Positions 26,461 to 36,193 of a stretch of DNA of 62,060 nucleotides are shown one piece after another. The stretch lies in the NCBI GenBank assembly GCA_003278525.1, contig QCEQ01000007.1:1-62060 (forward strand), read 5' to 3'. The notes beneath the pieces are model-generated. The model was not told where the DNA came from, searched no databases, and saw nothing but the letters and a program-made list of their open reading frames with translations. This DNA comes from Prochlorococcus sp. AG-355-P16 (GTDB lineage Bacteria; Cyanobacteriota; Cyanobacteriia; PCC-6307; Cyanobiaceae). The translations under genes and the position numbers were made by a program. Numbering within the stretch: the first letter of the stretch is position 1; each line of letters starts with the position of its first letter.

Positions 26461-26736
26461 TTAACCTTGAACTCTATCCTTAAAAAGTTTACCTGCAGAA
26501 AATGTTGGAACTCTTTTAGCAGGTATTGCAATTTTTTCGCCTGTCTTAGGGTTTAATCCCTGTCTTGCAGAACGATCTCTTGGCTCGAAAGAACCAAATC
26601 CTAGTAAGGAGACTTTTTTGCCTTCCACTACTGAATCAACAATAGTTTCAATAGCTGCATCAACAACTAAAGAAACATCAGTTTTTGTGAGCTCTGTACG
26701 AGCAGCAACAAGGTTTACTAAATCAGCTTTGTTCAT
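26461..26736 (-). CDS. hup: HU-type DNA-binding protein
   Basis: A 91-residue nucleoid protein. MNKADLVNLVAARTELTK is the usual HU start. KKVSLLGFGSFEPRDRSARQGLNPKTGEKI is the DNA-gripping arm with its proline, and PTFSAGKLFKDRV ends the fold. The frame extends 11 codons further upstream (to 26769), but that part does not fit HU, so ATG 26736 is used. It compacts and bends DNA as a dimer. A clear terminator follows. Confidence 0.96.
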   Translation of the reverse strand: MNKADLVNLVAARTELTKTDVSLVVDAAIETIVDSVVEGKKVSLLGFGSFEPRDRSARQGLNPKTGEKIAIPAKRVPTFSAGKLFKDRVQG

Positions 26737-26810
26737 TGAATTGTTTATAAAGCAGAGATTTAAAGACAAGTTTTTTAAGCAAGCCTAAAAACCTCGAACT
26801 TGCATATCAT

Positions 26811-27101
26811 ATGGAGCAAATACAAATACGGCAACCGAAAATGCCGGCGGCGCAAAGCTTTATACAAATCTTAGGGACATTTTTAGCTCCATTACTTATT
26901 TTTATAGGCTCACTTTTTTCTTATATAAAATTAGCCCTTTTAACTATAAAACAGCTAAAACCATTGGTAACACTTGATTTATCCTTTAAAAATCTAACTT
27001 TATTTATCAGAAAAGAAATGTCAAAGATAAACAAAGTTAAGAATTTGAGCTATTTATTATGTTTTATTAATTTTCAGATATATTTTCTTCTCATCACATG
27101 A
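26811..27101 (+). CDS. Doubtful hydrophobic ORF upstream of glgX
   Basis: A 96-codon frame divergent from hup. After RQPKMPAAQSFIQ it has hydrophobic segments (ILGTFLAPLLIFIGSLFSYIKLALL, and later YLLCFINFQIYFLLI). The opening has unusually GC-rich codons (a CCG-GCG-GCG run) for this genome. No family recognised. If it is not a gene, the stretch from hup to glgX (about 590 bases) holds only promoters and a weak inverted repeat at 27160-27185 (CTCTTAAT / ATTAAGAG). Confidence 0.35.
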   Translation: MEQIQIRQPKMPAAQSFIQILGTFLAPLLIFIGSLFSYIKLALLTIKQLKPLVTLDLSFKNLTLFIRKEMSKINKVKNLSYLLCFINFQIYFLLIT

Positions 27102-27356
27102 AAAAACATAATTTGTATTTTGAAATCAAGAAAAATCTCGTAAAACTCAATTATGCTTTCTCTTAATCTTTTTATTCATTAAGAGGATGGATAGAAAAAT
27201 CGTAATTAATTTGGAAATTAATAATCTCAAAACCTAATAAAGTTGATTAGTGAAACCTTAAATTTTAGTTTTTTTCTTAATTTTGTATCTATTATTCTAA
27301 TATCAGTAATTTGAATAAATTATCTCAATATTTAATTAATCAATGATAAATAGAAA

Positions 27357-29393
27357 GTGACTCATATCAATAAAGGTAACCCATTTCCCTTAGGAAGTTC
27401 TCTAACTTCACAAGGGGTTAATTTTTCCCTAGTAGCCACAAATGCAGAATATGTAGAAATCTTATTATTTGAGAAAGAAGACTCTATTTCCCCAAAAAGC
27501 ATATTAAAACTTGATCAGAATCATAATACAGGTCCCTACTGGCATGCGGAGGTAAAAAATCTAAATGAAGGTTGTATTTATGCTTTTAGAGTAAAACAAA
27601 AAAATAATTCGATCAACAATAACTATGAAAAAAAAGTATTACTTGATCCATGTTCAAGGGGTATAACTGGTTGGGGAACTTATAAAAGAGAAAATGCTTT
27701 AAAAACGCAAGAAAATACTAATTCTTGTCTTAAAAGCGTTGTTTGCGAGAGAAAATTATTTAATTTTAAAGACTATCCAAGACCGAAACATTCGTGGGAA
27801 GAAACAATTATTTATGAACTCCATATCAAATCTTTCACTGAATCACCTGATTCAACTGAAAGTTGTTTCAAGAAATTTTTAAAAAAAATTCCATATCTCA
27901 AAGAACTGGGAATTACCTCAATCGAATTACTTCCAATTTTTTGTTTTGATCCAACTGATGCACCAAATGGTTTAGAGAATTTTTGGGGTTATAGTCCAAT
28001 TAATTGGTTTACTCCCCATTTTGAATACCTTTCGAATGAATCAGCTGAAAAGAATAGAGAGGAATTTAGAAAATTAGTAGAGGAGTGTCATAAGGCAGAC
28101 ATTGAAGTTATTTTAGATGTCGTATACAATCACACTTCTGAGGGAGATTACAAAGGACCTGCAATATGTTGGAAAGGTATAGATGAAAACCTTTATTACT
28201 TTATTGGGAAAGATAAAAATTATCAGGACGTTTCTGGTTGTGGGAATACTATTGCAGCAAACAGAGGCTTAGTTAGAAAACTAATAATTGAATCATTAAA
28301 GTGTTGGGCGAGTGAATTTGGAGTAGATGGTTTTAGATTTGATTTAGGTATTGCTTTATCAAGAGGAGAAAATCTCTCCCCACTCGATAATCCTCCAATT
28401 TTTGAAGATATAGAATGTGAACCAGAACTTGTTGATATAAAGTTTATAAGTGAGCCATGGGATTGTGGAGGTTTATATAAATTAGGGGATTTCCCATCTA
28501 AGAATACTTTCACTTGGAATGGTCATTTTAGAGATGATTTGCGAAGATTTTGGAAGGGGGATAAAGATGCAGCTTGGAATATGAGCGATAAAATCAAAGG
28601 TTCTCCATCGATTTATAAAGAAGATACTATTTTTCCAAAATCAATAAACTTTATTACTTCACATGATGGATTCACTCTAAAAGATTTAGTCACTTTCAAT
28701 AGAAAACATAATTTTGCCAACAGAGAACAAAACAGAGATGGTGATAACCATAACAATTCTTGGAATCATGGTATCGAGGGACCGACTACAAACTTATTAA
28801 TTAACGATTTAAGAAAAAGACAACAAAAAAATCTTATTCTTAGTTTACTTATCTCTAAGGGTGTTCCAATGTTACTAATGGGTGATGAGATAGGAAGATC
28901 ACAAGGAGGTAACAATAATTCTTGGTGCCAAAATAATTTATTGGGCTGGATGAATTGGGAACATGGTCAACAAGATTTGGAATTATTAGAATACTTTAAA
29001 TACGTTATAAAAGTCAGAAAAAAACTAATAAACATTTTTAATCCATCATTCTTCCCTAATAATAAAACTAATGAAAATCTTCCAACATATCATTGGCATG
29101 GAACAAAGTTAGATAACCCCGATTGGAGTAGTTGGTCTCACACAGTTGCTTTTAGCATTAATAAAGACATTAGTAATCCGCTAGTATGGATAGGTTTAAA
29201 CGCATATTCAAAAGGTATCGATTTTCCCTTGCCGAAATGTAAATATAATTGGTTAAAAGTTATTGACACTAATATGTCTGAGATTTTTGAACCCTTAACT
29301 ATCAATGAAAAATTTGTTTCAATAAAGAGTAGAAGCTCTTTATTAATGATTTCAGAAGAAGTATTTGGTGCAAAAAATAATAAAATACTCTAA
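27357..29393 (+). CDS. glgX: Glycogen debranching enzyme (isoamylase, GlgX)
   Basis: A 678-residue GH13 enzyme. The N-terminal CBM48 module starts KGNPFPLGSSLTSQGVNFSL. The catalytic barrel has IELLPIFCFD, EVILDVVYNHTSEGD, GVDGFRFDLGIAL (nucleophile Asp), FISEPWDCGGLY (acid Glu) and FITSHDGFTLKDLV (third acidic residue), so all the GH13 catalytic residues are present. It hydrolyses alpha-1,6 branches of stored glycogen. The start is GTG at 27357. Its stop codon abuts the 3' end of an antisense tRNA-Gly. Confidence 0.95.
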   Translation: MTHINKGNPFPLGSSLTSQGVNFSLVATNAEYVEILLFEKEDSISPKSILKLDQNHNTGPYWHAEVKNLNEGCIYAFRVKQKNNSINNNYEKKVLLDPCSRGITGWGTYKRENALKTQENTNSCLKSVVCERKLFNFKDYPRPKHSWEETIIYELHIKSFTESPDSTESCFKKFLKKIPYLKELGITSIELLPIFCFDPTDAPNGLENFWGYSPINWFTPHFEYLSNESAEKNREEFRKLVEECHKADIEVILDVVYNHTSEGDYKGPAICWKGIDENLYYFIGKDKNYQDVSGCGNTIAANRGLVRKLIIESLKCWASEFGVDGFRFDLGIALSRGENLSPLDNPPIFEDIECEPELVDIKFISEPWDCGGLYKLGDFPSKNTFTWNGHFRDDLRRFWKGDKDAAWNMSDKIKGSPSIYKEDTIFPKSINFITSHDGFTLKDLVTFNRKHNFANREQNRDGDNHNNSWNHGIEGPTTNLLINDLRKRQQKNLILSLLISKGVPMLLMGDEIGRSQGGNNNSWCQNNLLGWMNWEHGQQDLELLEYFKYVIKVRKKLINIFNPSFFPNNKTNENLPTYHWHGTKLDNPDWSSWSHTVAFSINKDISNPLVWIGLNAYSKGIDFPLPKCKYNWLKVIDTNMSEIFEPLTINEKFVSIKSRSSLLMISEEVFGAKNNKIL

Positions 29394-29464
29394 AGCGGGC
29401 GGCGGGAATCGAACCCGCATCTTCAGCTTGGAAGGCTGAGGTTTTACCACTAAACCACGCCCGC
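29394..29464 (-). tRNA. tRNA-Gly (anticodon TCC)
   Basis: Read leftward: acceptor GCGGGCG pairs with CGCCCGC followed by discriminator T. The anticodon arm TCAGC-CTTCCAA-GCTGA gives TCC, reading GGA and GGG. The D arm (TAGTGGTAAAA) and T arm (GGTTCGATTCC) are normal. It occupies the gap between the rightward glgX and a rightward transporter gene, on the opposite strand. Confidence 0.96.
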
Positions 29465-29525
29465 ATTAAGTAATAGAATTACCATTGCAATAATACATTA
29501 TCAAACAATCAACAAATCAAAAAGA

Positions 29526-30923
29526 TTGGAAAATTCACACTCGAAAAAAAATATTACTAGATCTACAACAAGATTAATGTTCTCTTATGGGCTAGGAGAT
29601 GCAGGCACAGGTTTAGTCGCGACTCAATTTGGTTTTTTTCTGTTCAAATTCTTTATTTCTGCTGGTTTACCAGTAATAATTGCAGGTTCATTATTAATGT
29701 TAATAAAGATATGGGATGCGGTAAATGATCCGTTAATTGGATTTTTAAGTGATCGCACTAAATCAAGATGGGGGCCTAGAATCCCTTGGATGGTAGTAGC
29801 ATCTGTTCCTCTTGGTTTCTCTTTAGCTGCGATATGGTGGACACCCTCTGGCTCCGTGCTAACCAAGACTATTTACTATGCCATTATTTCTATAATCGTA
29901 ATGACTGCTTATACAAGTATTAATCTTCCTTTTGCAGCTCTATCTACTGAAATTTCTGAAAAAACAGCAATAAGAACAAGACTAAACGCATCCAGATTTA
30001 CTGGCTCAATAATTGCAGGATTAACTGGTTTAATAATTGCTGGTGTTGTATTGGGTTCTGAAGGATCAGTAAACAATGAATATTTTTTAATGGGTAAAAT
30101 AAGCGGATGTATTGCAATTGCTGCAACATTAATTTCTTGTTGGGGATTGGCTCCATTCGCCAAAAAAGCAAGAAGGCCTTCAGGTAAAGTTGAAGCCATA
30201 ACACTACAATTTAAAAGGATCTTCCGAAATAAAAAATTTTTAAAAGTTATCACGCTTTATATTCTTCTCTGGTGCGCCTTACAGTTAATGCAAACAGTAG
30301 CGTTAATCTATGTAGAAGATGTTCTTAATGTACCAACGTATATCGCGAAATGGATCCCGATTCCTTTTCAAATTAGCGCTTTAGTAGGTTTACAAATATG
30401 GACCAGAGTATCAAATAAATTAAACAGGATTTCAGCTTTAAACTATGGAGGGATTATGTGGATTATTTCATGTACGGCAGCATTATTTTTACCTTCGATA
30501 TCAAAAATTTCAGGGGTTGGAGATATTTTATTATTAAATGCCGGCAACATATTTCTGTTCATTCTTTTAATTTTCATAATCTGTCTTATTGGAATTGGAG
30601 CTTCAACCGCTTTTCTTATCCCTTGGTCACTACTTCCTGATGCAATAGACGAAGACCCAGAGAAACCAGCAGGACTATATACTGCTTGGATGGTACTTAT
30701 TCAGAAGATTGGTATTGCGTTTAGTGTTCAATTATTAGGATTTTTATTATATTTATCGGGTTATCAATCATGCTTTGTTAGTAAAGATGGTCTAAATATT
30801 ATTGAACAATGTTACACAGCACAATTAACTATTAGATTATGTATTGGTTTTATCCCCTCAATATTGGTAATAATTGGTCTTTTAATCATGAGAAAATGGG
30901 ATCGAAAATTAATTACAAACTAA
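29526..30923 (+). CDS. GPH-family sugar:cation symporter (MelB-like)
   Basis: A 465-residue membrane protein with about 12 hydrophobic segments. The GPH/MFS signature DAVNDPLIGFLSDRTKSRWGPRIPW is clear, as are TAYTSINLPFAALSTEIS and the second-half SLLPDAIDEDPEKPAGLYTAWMVL. It should import a sugar or glycoside, or a related organic solute, with a cation. Its place downstream of glgX fits carbohydrate use but does not fix the substrate. The start is TTG at 29526. Confidence 0.88.
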   Translation: MENSHSKKNITRSTTRLMFSYGLGDAGTGLVATQFGFFLFKFFISAGLPVIIAGSLLMLIKIWDAVNDPLIGFLSDRTKSRWGPRIPWMVVASVPLGFSLAAIWWTPSGSVLTKTIYYAIISIIVMTAYTSINLPFAALSTEISEKTAIRTRLNASRFTGSIIAGLTGLIIAGVVLGSEGSVNNEYFLMGKISGCIAIAATLISCWGLAPFAKKARRPSGKVEAITLQFKRIFRNKKFLKVITLYILLWCALQLMQTVALIYVEDVLNVPTYIAKWIPIPFQISALVGLQIWTRVSNKLNRISALNYGGIMWIISCTAALFLPSISKISGVGDILLLNAGNIFLFILLIFIICLIGIGASTAFLIPWSLLPDAIDEDPEKPAGLYTAWMVLIQKIGIAFSVQLLGFLLYLSGYQSCFVSKDGLNIIEQCYTAQLTIRLCIGFIPSILVIIGLLIMRKWDRKLITN

Positions 30924-30932
30924 TATAAAGAT

Positions 30933-31688
30933 ATGTATTACCCTAATTTTTTTAAAAGACTTCTAAGCAGCTTAATCATTGGAGGGCAAGCAATTAATTT
31001 TATCTTTAAGGGTAAAATTTCCAAAAATGATCTCTTCGACCAACTTATGGAGTCAGGTCCTGGCAGTTTATTAATTGTATTAATTACAGGAATTGCCGCA
31101 GGTACAGTTTTTAATATTCAAGTTGCATCACAACTTACAGATATGGGGGTTTCAAGTGAAATTGGAGGTTTATTAGCAGTAGGCATGGCGAGAGAAATGG
31201 CTCCTCTACTAACTGCTACTTTAATGACTGGGAAGGTTGCTACTGCCTATGCGGCTCAACTGGGCACTATGAAAGTCACAGAACAAATTGAGGCAATAAC
31301 CATGTTAAGGACCGAACCGGTCCAATATTTGGTAGTCCCAAGGTTACTTTCGATGGTAATAATGTCTCCAATACAGTGTCTTTTGTTTTTATCTGTAGCT
31401 TTATGGAGTGGACAAATTTGGAGCACAATTTTTTATAAAGTTCCTCCAATAGTTTTTTGGACATCTGTCAGATCAGGTAATGTGAGTTTAACCAGTTCAG
31501 ACTTAAGTTCAATGTTAATAAAATCAGTAGTATTCGGATTACTTATTTCAATCATTGCTTGTGGATATGGACTTACAACTAAAGGAGGTCCAAAAGAAGT
31601 TGGAACAAGTACAACAGGTGCAGTTGTAATGACTCTCGTTACTGTATCTTTAATGGATGTATTATTAACACAAATTTTATTTGGATGA
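30933..31688 (+). CDS. MlaE-family ABC transporter permease
   Basis: A 251-residue permease of the MlaE/YrbE/TGD1 type. It has SGPGSLLIVLITGIAAGTVFNIQ, the conserved EIGGLLAVGMAREMAPLLTATLMTGKVATAYAAQLGTM core, the coupling stretch QIEAITMLRTEPVQYLVVPR, and YGLTTKGGPKEVGTSTTGAVV near the end. It moves lipids between envelope membranes. The ATPase and substrate-binding (MlaF/MlaD-like) subunits are not adjacent and must be elsewhere. A DUF3119 protein follows immediately. Confidence 0.93.
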   Translation: MYYPNFFKRLLSSLIIGGQAINFIFKGKISKNDLFDQLMESGPGSLLIVLITGIAAGTVFNIQVASQLTDMGVSSEIGGLLAVGMAREMAPLLTATLMTGKVATAYAAQLGTMKVTEQIEAITMLRTEPVQYLVVPRLLSMVIMSPIQCLLFLSVALWSGQIWSTIFYKVPPIVFWTSVRSGNVSLTSSDLSSMLIKSVVFGLLISIIACGYGLTTKGGPKEVGTSTTGAVVMTLVTVSLMDVLLTQILFG

Positions 31689-31692
31689 TACT

Positions 31693-32097
31693 ATGTTTAA
31701 TACCAAATCAAAAAAAGAGGAATCAGTAATAATATCTCCCTCATTTCAGTTGCCAATCATTCTAATAGTTTTAAGTTTTATGCTTTTGTTTTTGAATATT
31801 GGTTCTTGGCCAACAATAGTTTTTGCTTCTTTTAGCTTTTTTCTATTACTTCAGTCATTCACCTTAAGGATTAAAATAACAAATGATGATTTTATCGTTT
31901 TACAATTAGGGAAAGTGATTAGAACTTTCCCATTTAAGAACTGGATTTCATGGAAATTCTTTTTCCCTATAATCCCAGGTATTTTTTATTTTAGAGAAAA
32001 ATCCAGTCCTCATTTGTTACCAATTTTATTTAATCCAAAGCAATTAAAAGATGAGCTCTTAAAAAAAGTTGATTCCCTGGAAATTAAAAATTCTTAA
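31693..32097 (+). CDS. DUF3119-family protein
   Basis: About 134 residues. Two membrane segments (about residues 17-52, FQLPIILIVLSFMLLFLNIG and the following helix) are followed by a small domain with FIVLQLGKVIRTFPFKNWISWKFFFPIIPGIFYFREKSSPHLLPILFNPKQL. This matches the cyanobacterial DUF3119 pattern. ATG 31693 is preferred to TTG 31681, which would overlap the permease stop. It probably shares a transcript with the lipid permease; function unknown. Confidence 0.85.
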   Translation: MFNTKSKKEESVIISPSFQLPIILIVLSFMLLFLNIGSWPTIVFASFSFFLLLQSFTLRIKITNDDFIVLQLGKVIRTFPFKNWISWKFFFPIIPGIFYFREKSSPHLLPILFNPKQLKDELLKKVDSLEIKNS

Positions 32098-32132
32098 AAT
32101 TCAGACTTTGCCTTATCATCAAAATTATTTAA

Positions 32133-33143
32133 ATGACCAATAAAGAAATTTCCGACAATAATCCTGAGAAGGAATTAACAACAGATCAGTCAATTTCAGA
32201 TGATAAAACCAAACAAATTAGTAAGAAAATTACAACGCAAAATAAAAAAATTACACCAAAAACCGATAAATCAACTAAATCTTTTGATGAAATTTCTAAT
32301 GAAATTTTTAGAGATCTCGTTTCAAAAAAAGACTCTTTAGTTAAAGAAATAAAAGAGTTACAAACAAAAAAAAATGAAATAGAAAAAGATATTGAGTCAA
32401 ATTTTAAAGGACAATCAGATAATATTGCCAAAAGAGTTAAAGGCTTTCAAGAATACTTATCTGGAGCTTTGCAAAATCTTTCACAAAACGTAGAGAAACT
32501 TGAATTAGTTTCTCAACCGATAATCGTAAAGCCTTCTCCACTTGATGAGAAAAAGCAAGACAATAGCACAAATAATATAATTAATGTTACTGCTCTTTCT
32601 GAAACATTTAAGCCAGATGAAGACATAATAAAAAGTTGCTTTACAAGTTTCAAAGAACAACCTGACTTTTATGCAGAACCTTGGAAATTAAGACGGAGTC
32701 TTGATTCATCAGATATAGAAATTATGGATGATTGGTTCTTTAACATGGGCGGAAGAGGTTCTCTTGAAAGTAGAGGATCTCGTCAAAAAAATGCCTTATT
32801 ATCAGCAGGTTTAATATCTATTCTTGGCCAATTATATGGAGATCAGTTTCAGACTCTTATCTTAGCTTCGCAGCCTGAACGATTAGGCGAATGGAGAAGA
32901 ATTCTTCAAGATTCGCTTGGTCTCACAAGAGATGACTTTGGACCTAATAGTGGGATTGTTCTTTTTGAAAGGCCTGAAGGTGTAATCGAAAGAGCTGATA
33001 GACTAGAAGCCAATGAAGAATTGCCATTTATTATAATTGATGCAGCAGAAACCTCTGTTGAAATTCCAATACTTCAATTCCCATTATGGGTTGCATTTGC
33101 TGGATCAGATAATGAAATTTACGATGATCTTGAACTAAACTAG
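32133..33143 (+). CDS. DUF3086-family protein
   Basis: A 336-residue soluble protein. Residues 1-50 are Lys/Thr/Asp-rich and disordered, and residues 50-120 form a likely coiled coil ([23 protein letters not shown]). The C-terminal half is the conserved domain, with [62 protein letters not shown] and a closing [14 protein letters not shown]. The family is restricted to cyanobacteria and chloroplast-bearing relatives as far as I know. No role is established. It sits between DUF3119 and plsY. Confidence 0.87.
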   Translation: MTNKEISDNNPEKELTTDQSISDDKTKQISKKITTQNKKITPKTDKSTKSFDEISNEIFRDLVSKKDSLVKEIKELQTKKNEIEKDIESNFKGQSDNIAKRVKGFQEYLSGALQNLSQNVEKLELVSQPIIVKPSPLDEKKQDNSTNNIINVTALSETFKPDEDIIKSCFTSFKEQPDFYAEPWKLRRSLDSSDIEIMDDWFFNMGGRGSLESRGSRQKNALLSAGLISILGQLYGDQFQTLILASQPERLGEWRRILQDSLGLTRDDFGPNSGIVLFERPEGVIERADRLEANEELPFIIIDAAETSVEIPILQFPLWVAFAGSDNEIYDDLELN

Positions 33144-33148
33144 GCTTT

Positions 33149-33742
33149 ATGAATATCTTAATAATTTTTATAAGTTATCTTTTAGGATCACTTCCAACAG
33201 GTTTTTTAATTGGGAAATATCTCAAAAATATAGATCTAAGAACTATAGGTTCTGGATCTACAGGAGCCACAAATGTCTTGAGAAATGTTGGGAAATGGCC
33301 AGCACTTTTTGTATTTATCATTGACGTTGGGAAAGGCCTTATTGCAGTAAAAATTGCTCAGTATTATATAGATCAAGAATTAATAGAGGTAATAGCAGGG
33401 ATATCCGCTATCTCAGGACATATTTGGCCAATATGGCTCAAAGGTAAAGGAGGGAAAGCTGTTGCGACTGGATTAGGTATGTTTTTAGCTCTTTCTTGGA
33501 AAGTTGGACTAGCATCTCTTGGCATTTTTTTAATAGTCCTGACAAAAACTAAATTTGTCTCTTTATCAAGTATTTCAGCTGCAATCTTACTTCCTATTTT
33601 TATGTTTTTTTACCTAGGTAAATTTATGCACTCATACTTTTTTATAAGTTTAATTGTGGCATTATTAGTAATCTGGAAACATAGAACAAACATTACAAGA
33701 TTACTTAAGGGAGAAGAATCCAAAATTAATGAGAATCAATAG
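33149..33742 (+). CDS. plsY: Acyl-phosphate:glycerol-3-phosphate acyltransferase
   Basis: A 197-residue membrane enzyme for the first acylation of phospholipid synthesis. All three PlsY loop motifs are visible: [15 protein letters not shown], the [10 protein letters not shown] region and [15 protein letters not shown]. About five membrane segments. It overlaps the convergent pyrF by 17 bases. A companion PlsX is not in the window. Confidence 0.96.
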   Translation: MNILIIFISYLLGSLPTGFLIGKYLKNIDLRTIGSGSTGATNVLRNVGKWPALFVFIIDVGKGLIAVKIAQYYIDQELIEVIAGISAISGHIWPIWLKGKGGKAVATGLGMFLALSWKVGLASLGIFLIVLTKTKFVSLSSISAAILLPIFMFFYLGKFMHSYFFISLIVALLVIWKHRTNITRLLKGEESKINENQ

Positions 33743-34457
33743 ATTTAAATATTTCTATTAGAGTTTTATTAGGATCTATAGCTTTTGATATTGATCTTCC
33801 AATGACTAACTTTGAAGCACCATTATCTATAGCTTCATGCGGAGTCATAACTCTATTTTGATCATCTTTATTGTCAATATTTAATCTGATCCCTGGTGTA
33901 ATAAGTTCAAAATTATCATCATAAATAGATCTCAACATTTTTACCTCCCAAGGGGAACAAACACATCCATCTAATCCGGCATCAAAAGACAACTTTGCAA
34001 GTTTCAATACATTTTCTTCAATTGAATTATTTCTATCAAGATCAGTTTGAAAATCATTTAGAGAAAAGCTTGTTAAAACAGTTATTCCTACGACTAATGG
34101 TGGTTTTACACTTACTGAGGCAGCACCTTCTAGAGACGCTTTTTTCGAATCCTTAAGAGCTTTTAGACCTGCTGAAGCATGAATAGAAATTATATCAACT
34201 CCTAATTTTGAAACTTGGTAACATGCTGCACGCATGGTATTTGGAATATCATGAAATTTTAAGTCCAAAAAAATTTTTTTATTTAAACCTTTTAATATTT
34301 CAATAACTCTTGGACCTTCCCTAACAAAAAGCTCTAAACCAACTTTCACCCACTTAATATTCGGACATTTTTCCAAAAGTAATTTCGCTTGACAGACATC
34401 TAATCCATCCATTGCCAATATTATTTTATTTTCTGAATTAAATCTGTTATTTATCAA
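33726..34457 (-). CDS. pyrF: Orotidine-5'-phosphate decarboxylase
   Basis: A 243-residue type I OMP decarboxylase, last step of UMP synthesis. It has [43 protein letters not shown] (the Lys-Asp catalytic array), a Gly-Ile-Thr strand [10 protein letters not shown], and the phosphate-binding end [14 protein letters not shown]. It follows tyrS on the same strand with three bases between. Confidence 0.96.
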   Translation of the reverse strand: MINNRFNSENKIILAMDGLDVCQAKLLLEKCPNIKWVKVGLELFVREGPRVIEILKGLNKKIFLDLKFHDIPNTMRAACYQVSKLGVDIISIHASAGLKALKDSKKASLEGAASVSVKPPLVVGITVLTSFSLNDFQTDLDRNNSIEENVLKLAKLSFDAGLDGCVCSPWEVKMLRSIYDDNFELITPGIRLNIDNKDDQNRVMTPHEAIDNGASKLVIGRSISKAIDPNKTLIEIFKSIDSH

Positions 34458-34460
34458 TTT

Positions 34461-35699
34461 TCAGTTTTCAAACCTCTTAGTTATTTTTTTCCCAATTTGC
34501 AAAATTTTTCCTTCCAAATCATTTTTTGAATTAAAAACTAAATCAGGATTTATTACTTTCTGACTATCAATTTTTACACCACCTCCTTTAATAGATCTTT
34601 TGGATTCGCTGCTAGATTTGAAAAGTTTAAGAGCACTTAATAAGTAGAAAAACTTTACTGGAAAAACTACTTCTTTTAAAGAAATCTCTGGAATTTCTCC
34701 AACTTTTTCTTTATGTCCAAGGAATAATTTTTCGCAGTTTGATTGCGCCTTTAATGCTTCTTCAGCTCCATGGAATAAAGTAGTAACTTCTAAAGCCATT
34801 CTTCTCTGTAATTCACGAGGATTTGAGTTTTCAAGAAAACTTAAATCTAATTCAGTAAGTAATTCAAAATAAGTAGGTATTATATTATCGGGTACTTTTT
34901 CTAATTTTGAATACATTGACAGAGGATCTTCTGTCAAACCGACGGTATTAAATTCAGATTTACTCATCTTCTTAATTCCATCTAAACCTGTCAAAATTGG
35001 GAGCAGGACACCAAATTGAGGGTCTTGTTCAAAATGCCTTTGAAGATCTCTTCCTATTGCAATATTAAATTTCTGATCTGTACCTCCAAGCTCAATATCT
35101 GATTGAACAACTACCGAATCGTAACCTTGTAATAATGGATATAAGAATTCATGCAAAGCAATTGGAACTTGCGAAGTGTACCTTTTATTAAATTCCTCCT
35201 TAGCTAGCATTTGACTAACTGTTGTACTACCCATTAATTCAATTATCGAATTAAGATTTAATCCTTTTAACCATTCACTGTTATATCTAATTTCTATTCT
35301 ATCTTTTGAATGAAAATCCAAAATAGATTCATTAGCTGGCTTTCCCATCCCTAGTTGGGTTAAGTATGTTTTGGCATTATCCTTGACTTGTTTTTCCGAT
35401 AACTGAACTCTTGTTTTGTTTTTACCGGTTGGGTCTCCAATTTGAGCAGTAAAATCTCCAATAATTAAAACTGCAATATGTCCATTATCTTGGAATGCCC
35501 TAAGTTTTTTAAACAATATGCTGTGCCCAAGATGAATATCTGTTCCAGTTGGATCGATCCCTAGTTTAACCCTTAATTTTTTATTATTTTTCTTTGCATT
35601 ATCAATTATCTCCGAAAAGGTTTCATCTGTTACCTTAATTGGAAAATATTCTTCTATTCCTCTTGAGAGCCATAATGGCAATTTTAAATTATCTGTCAT
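34461..35699 (-). CDS. tyrS: Tyrosyl-tRNA synthetase
   Basis: A 412-residue class I synthetase. The HIGH-type motif is in [20 protein letters not shown], the tyrosine pocket region includes [24 protein letters not shown], and the KMSKS loop is [15 protein letters not shown]. An S4-like RNA-binding region closes the protein ([17 protein letters not shown]). This is the TyrZ-like or TyrS type with the HLGH form of the motif. It is transcribed with the DUF1825 gene upstream and pyrF downstream. Confidence 0.96.
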   Translation of the reverse strand: MTDNLKLPLWLSRGIEEYFPIKVTDETFSEIIDNAKKNNKKLRVKLGIDPTGTDIHLGHSILFKKLRAFQDNGHIAVLIIGDFTAQIGDPTGKNKTRVQLSEKQVKDNAKTYLTQLGMGKPANESILDFHSKDRIEIRYNSEWLKGLNLNSIIELMGSTTVSQMLAKEEFNKRYTSQVPIALHEFLYPLLQGYDSVVVQSDIELGGTDQKFNIAIGRDLQRHFEQDPQFGVLLPILTGLDGIKKMSKSEFNTVGLTEDPLSMYSKLEKVPDNIIPTYFELLTELDLSFLENSNPRELQRRMALEVTTLFHGAEEALKAQSNCEKLFLGHKEKVGEIPEISLKEVVFPVKFFYLLSALKLFKSSSESKRSIKGGGVKIDSQKVINPDLVFNSKNDLEGKILQIGKKITKRFEN

Positions 35700-35718
35700 G
35701 AAGCTTTAACCGCTAACT

Positions 35719-36042
35719 TTAAGAAGTTTTATCAAGTTCATCCTTCATTCTTATTAAGGTTTTATTCATTTGATCGAACATTTGATCAGGAGTAATTCCA
35801 AATTGACTTAACTGTGTCTTTAATTGTTCTACTGTCATTTTTGCCTGAAAATCTTCAGACAATTCAAATCTCTTCATAAAAACCTTATAACGATCCATAA
35901 GAGATTCCATTTTTTTTATGAACATTTTTTTCCCTTCTCTGTCAAATTTTCCATAATCAGAGCCAAGTTTCATAAGTTCTTGGTAATCTGTAAAAAGCTT
36001 TTTAGCTTCTTCTTGAACGATGTCTGACTCAAAGAATCCCAT
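35719..36042 (-). CDS. DUF1825-family protein
   Basis: A 107-residue, highly charged, helical protein. The start MGFFESDIVQEEAKKLFTDYQ is the conserved one; the frame could extend seven codons further to a TTG at 36063, but that part is not family-like. The remainder has DREGKKMFIKKMESLMDRYKVFMKRFELSED and QLSQFGITPDQMFDQMNKTLIRMK. The family is common in cyanobacteria and has no defined function. It is probably cytoplasmic. Confidence 0.88.
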   Translation of the reverse strand: MGFFESDIVQEEAKKLFTDYQELMKLGSDYGKFDREGKKMFIKKMESLMDRYKVFMKRFELSEDFQAKMTVEQLKTQLSQFGITPDQMFDQMNKTLIRMKDELDKTS

Positions 36043-36193
36043 TTCTATTTTTTTACTTCGCAAGATTAAGGCTCAATTACAAGATAACAAGAATCTTTTA
36101 AATTGATTAGAAGATTAATAAATTTTAGTTTATAAATAATTCTTTGATTTATATTTTTTCAGAATTAAATTAAGTAGACATATTTCATAAATA

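Noticed and set aside
26737..26769. Upstream extension of HU
   Set aside because: The extra residues do not match HU, and MNKADLV at 26736 is the conserved start.
27160..27185. Inverted repeat CTCTTAAT / ATTAAGAG as a terminator
   Set aside because: The stem is AT-rich, the loop has ten bases and no T tract follows on either strand.
36043..36063. Seven-codon extension of the DUF1825 protein
   Set aside because: It needs a TTG start and is not family-like; MGFFESDIV is the conserved N-terminus.
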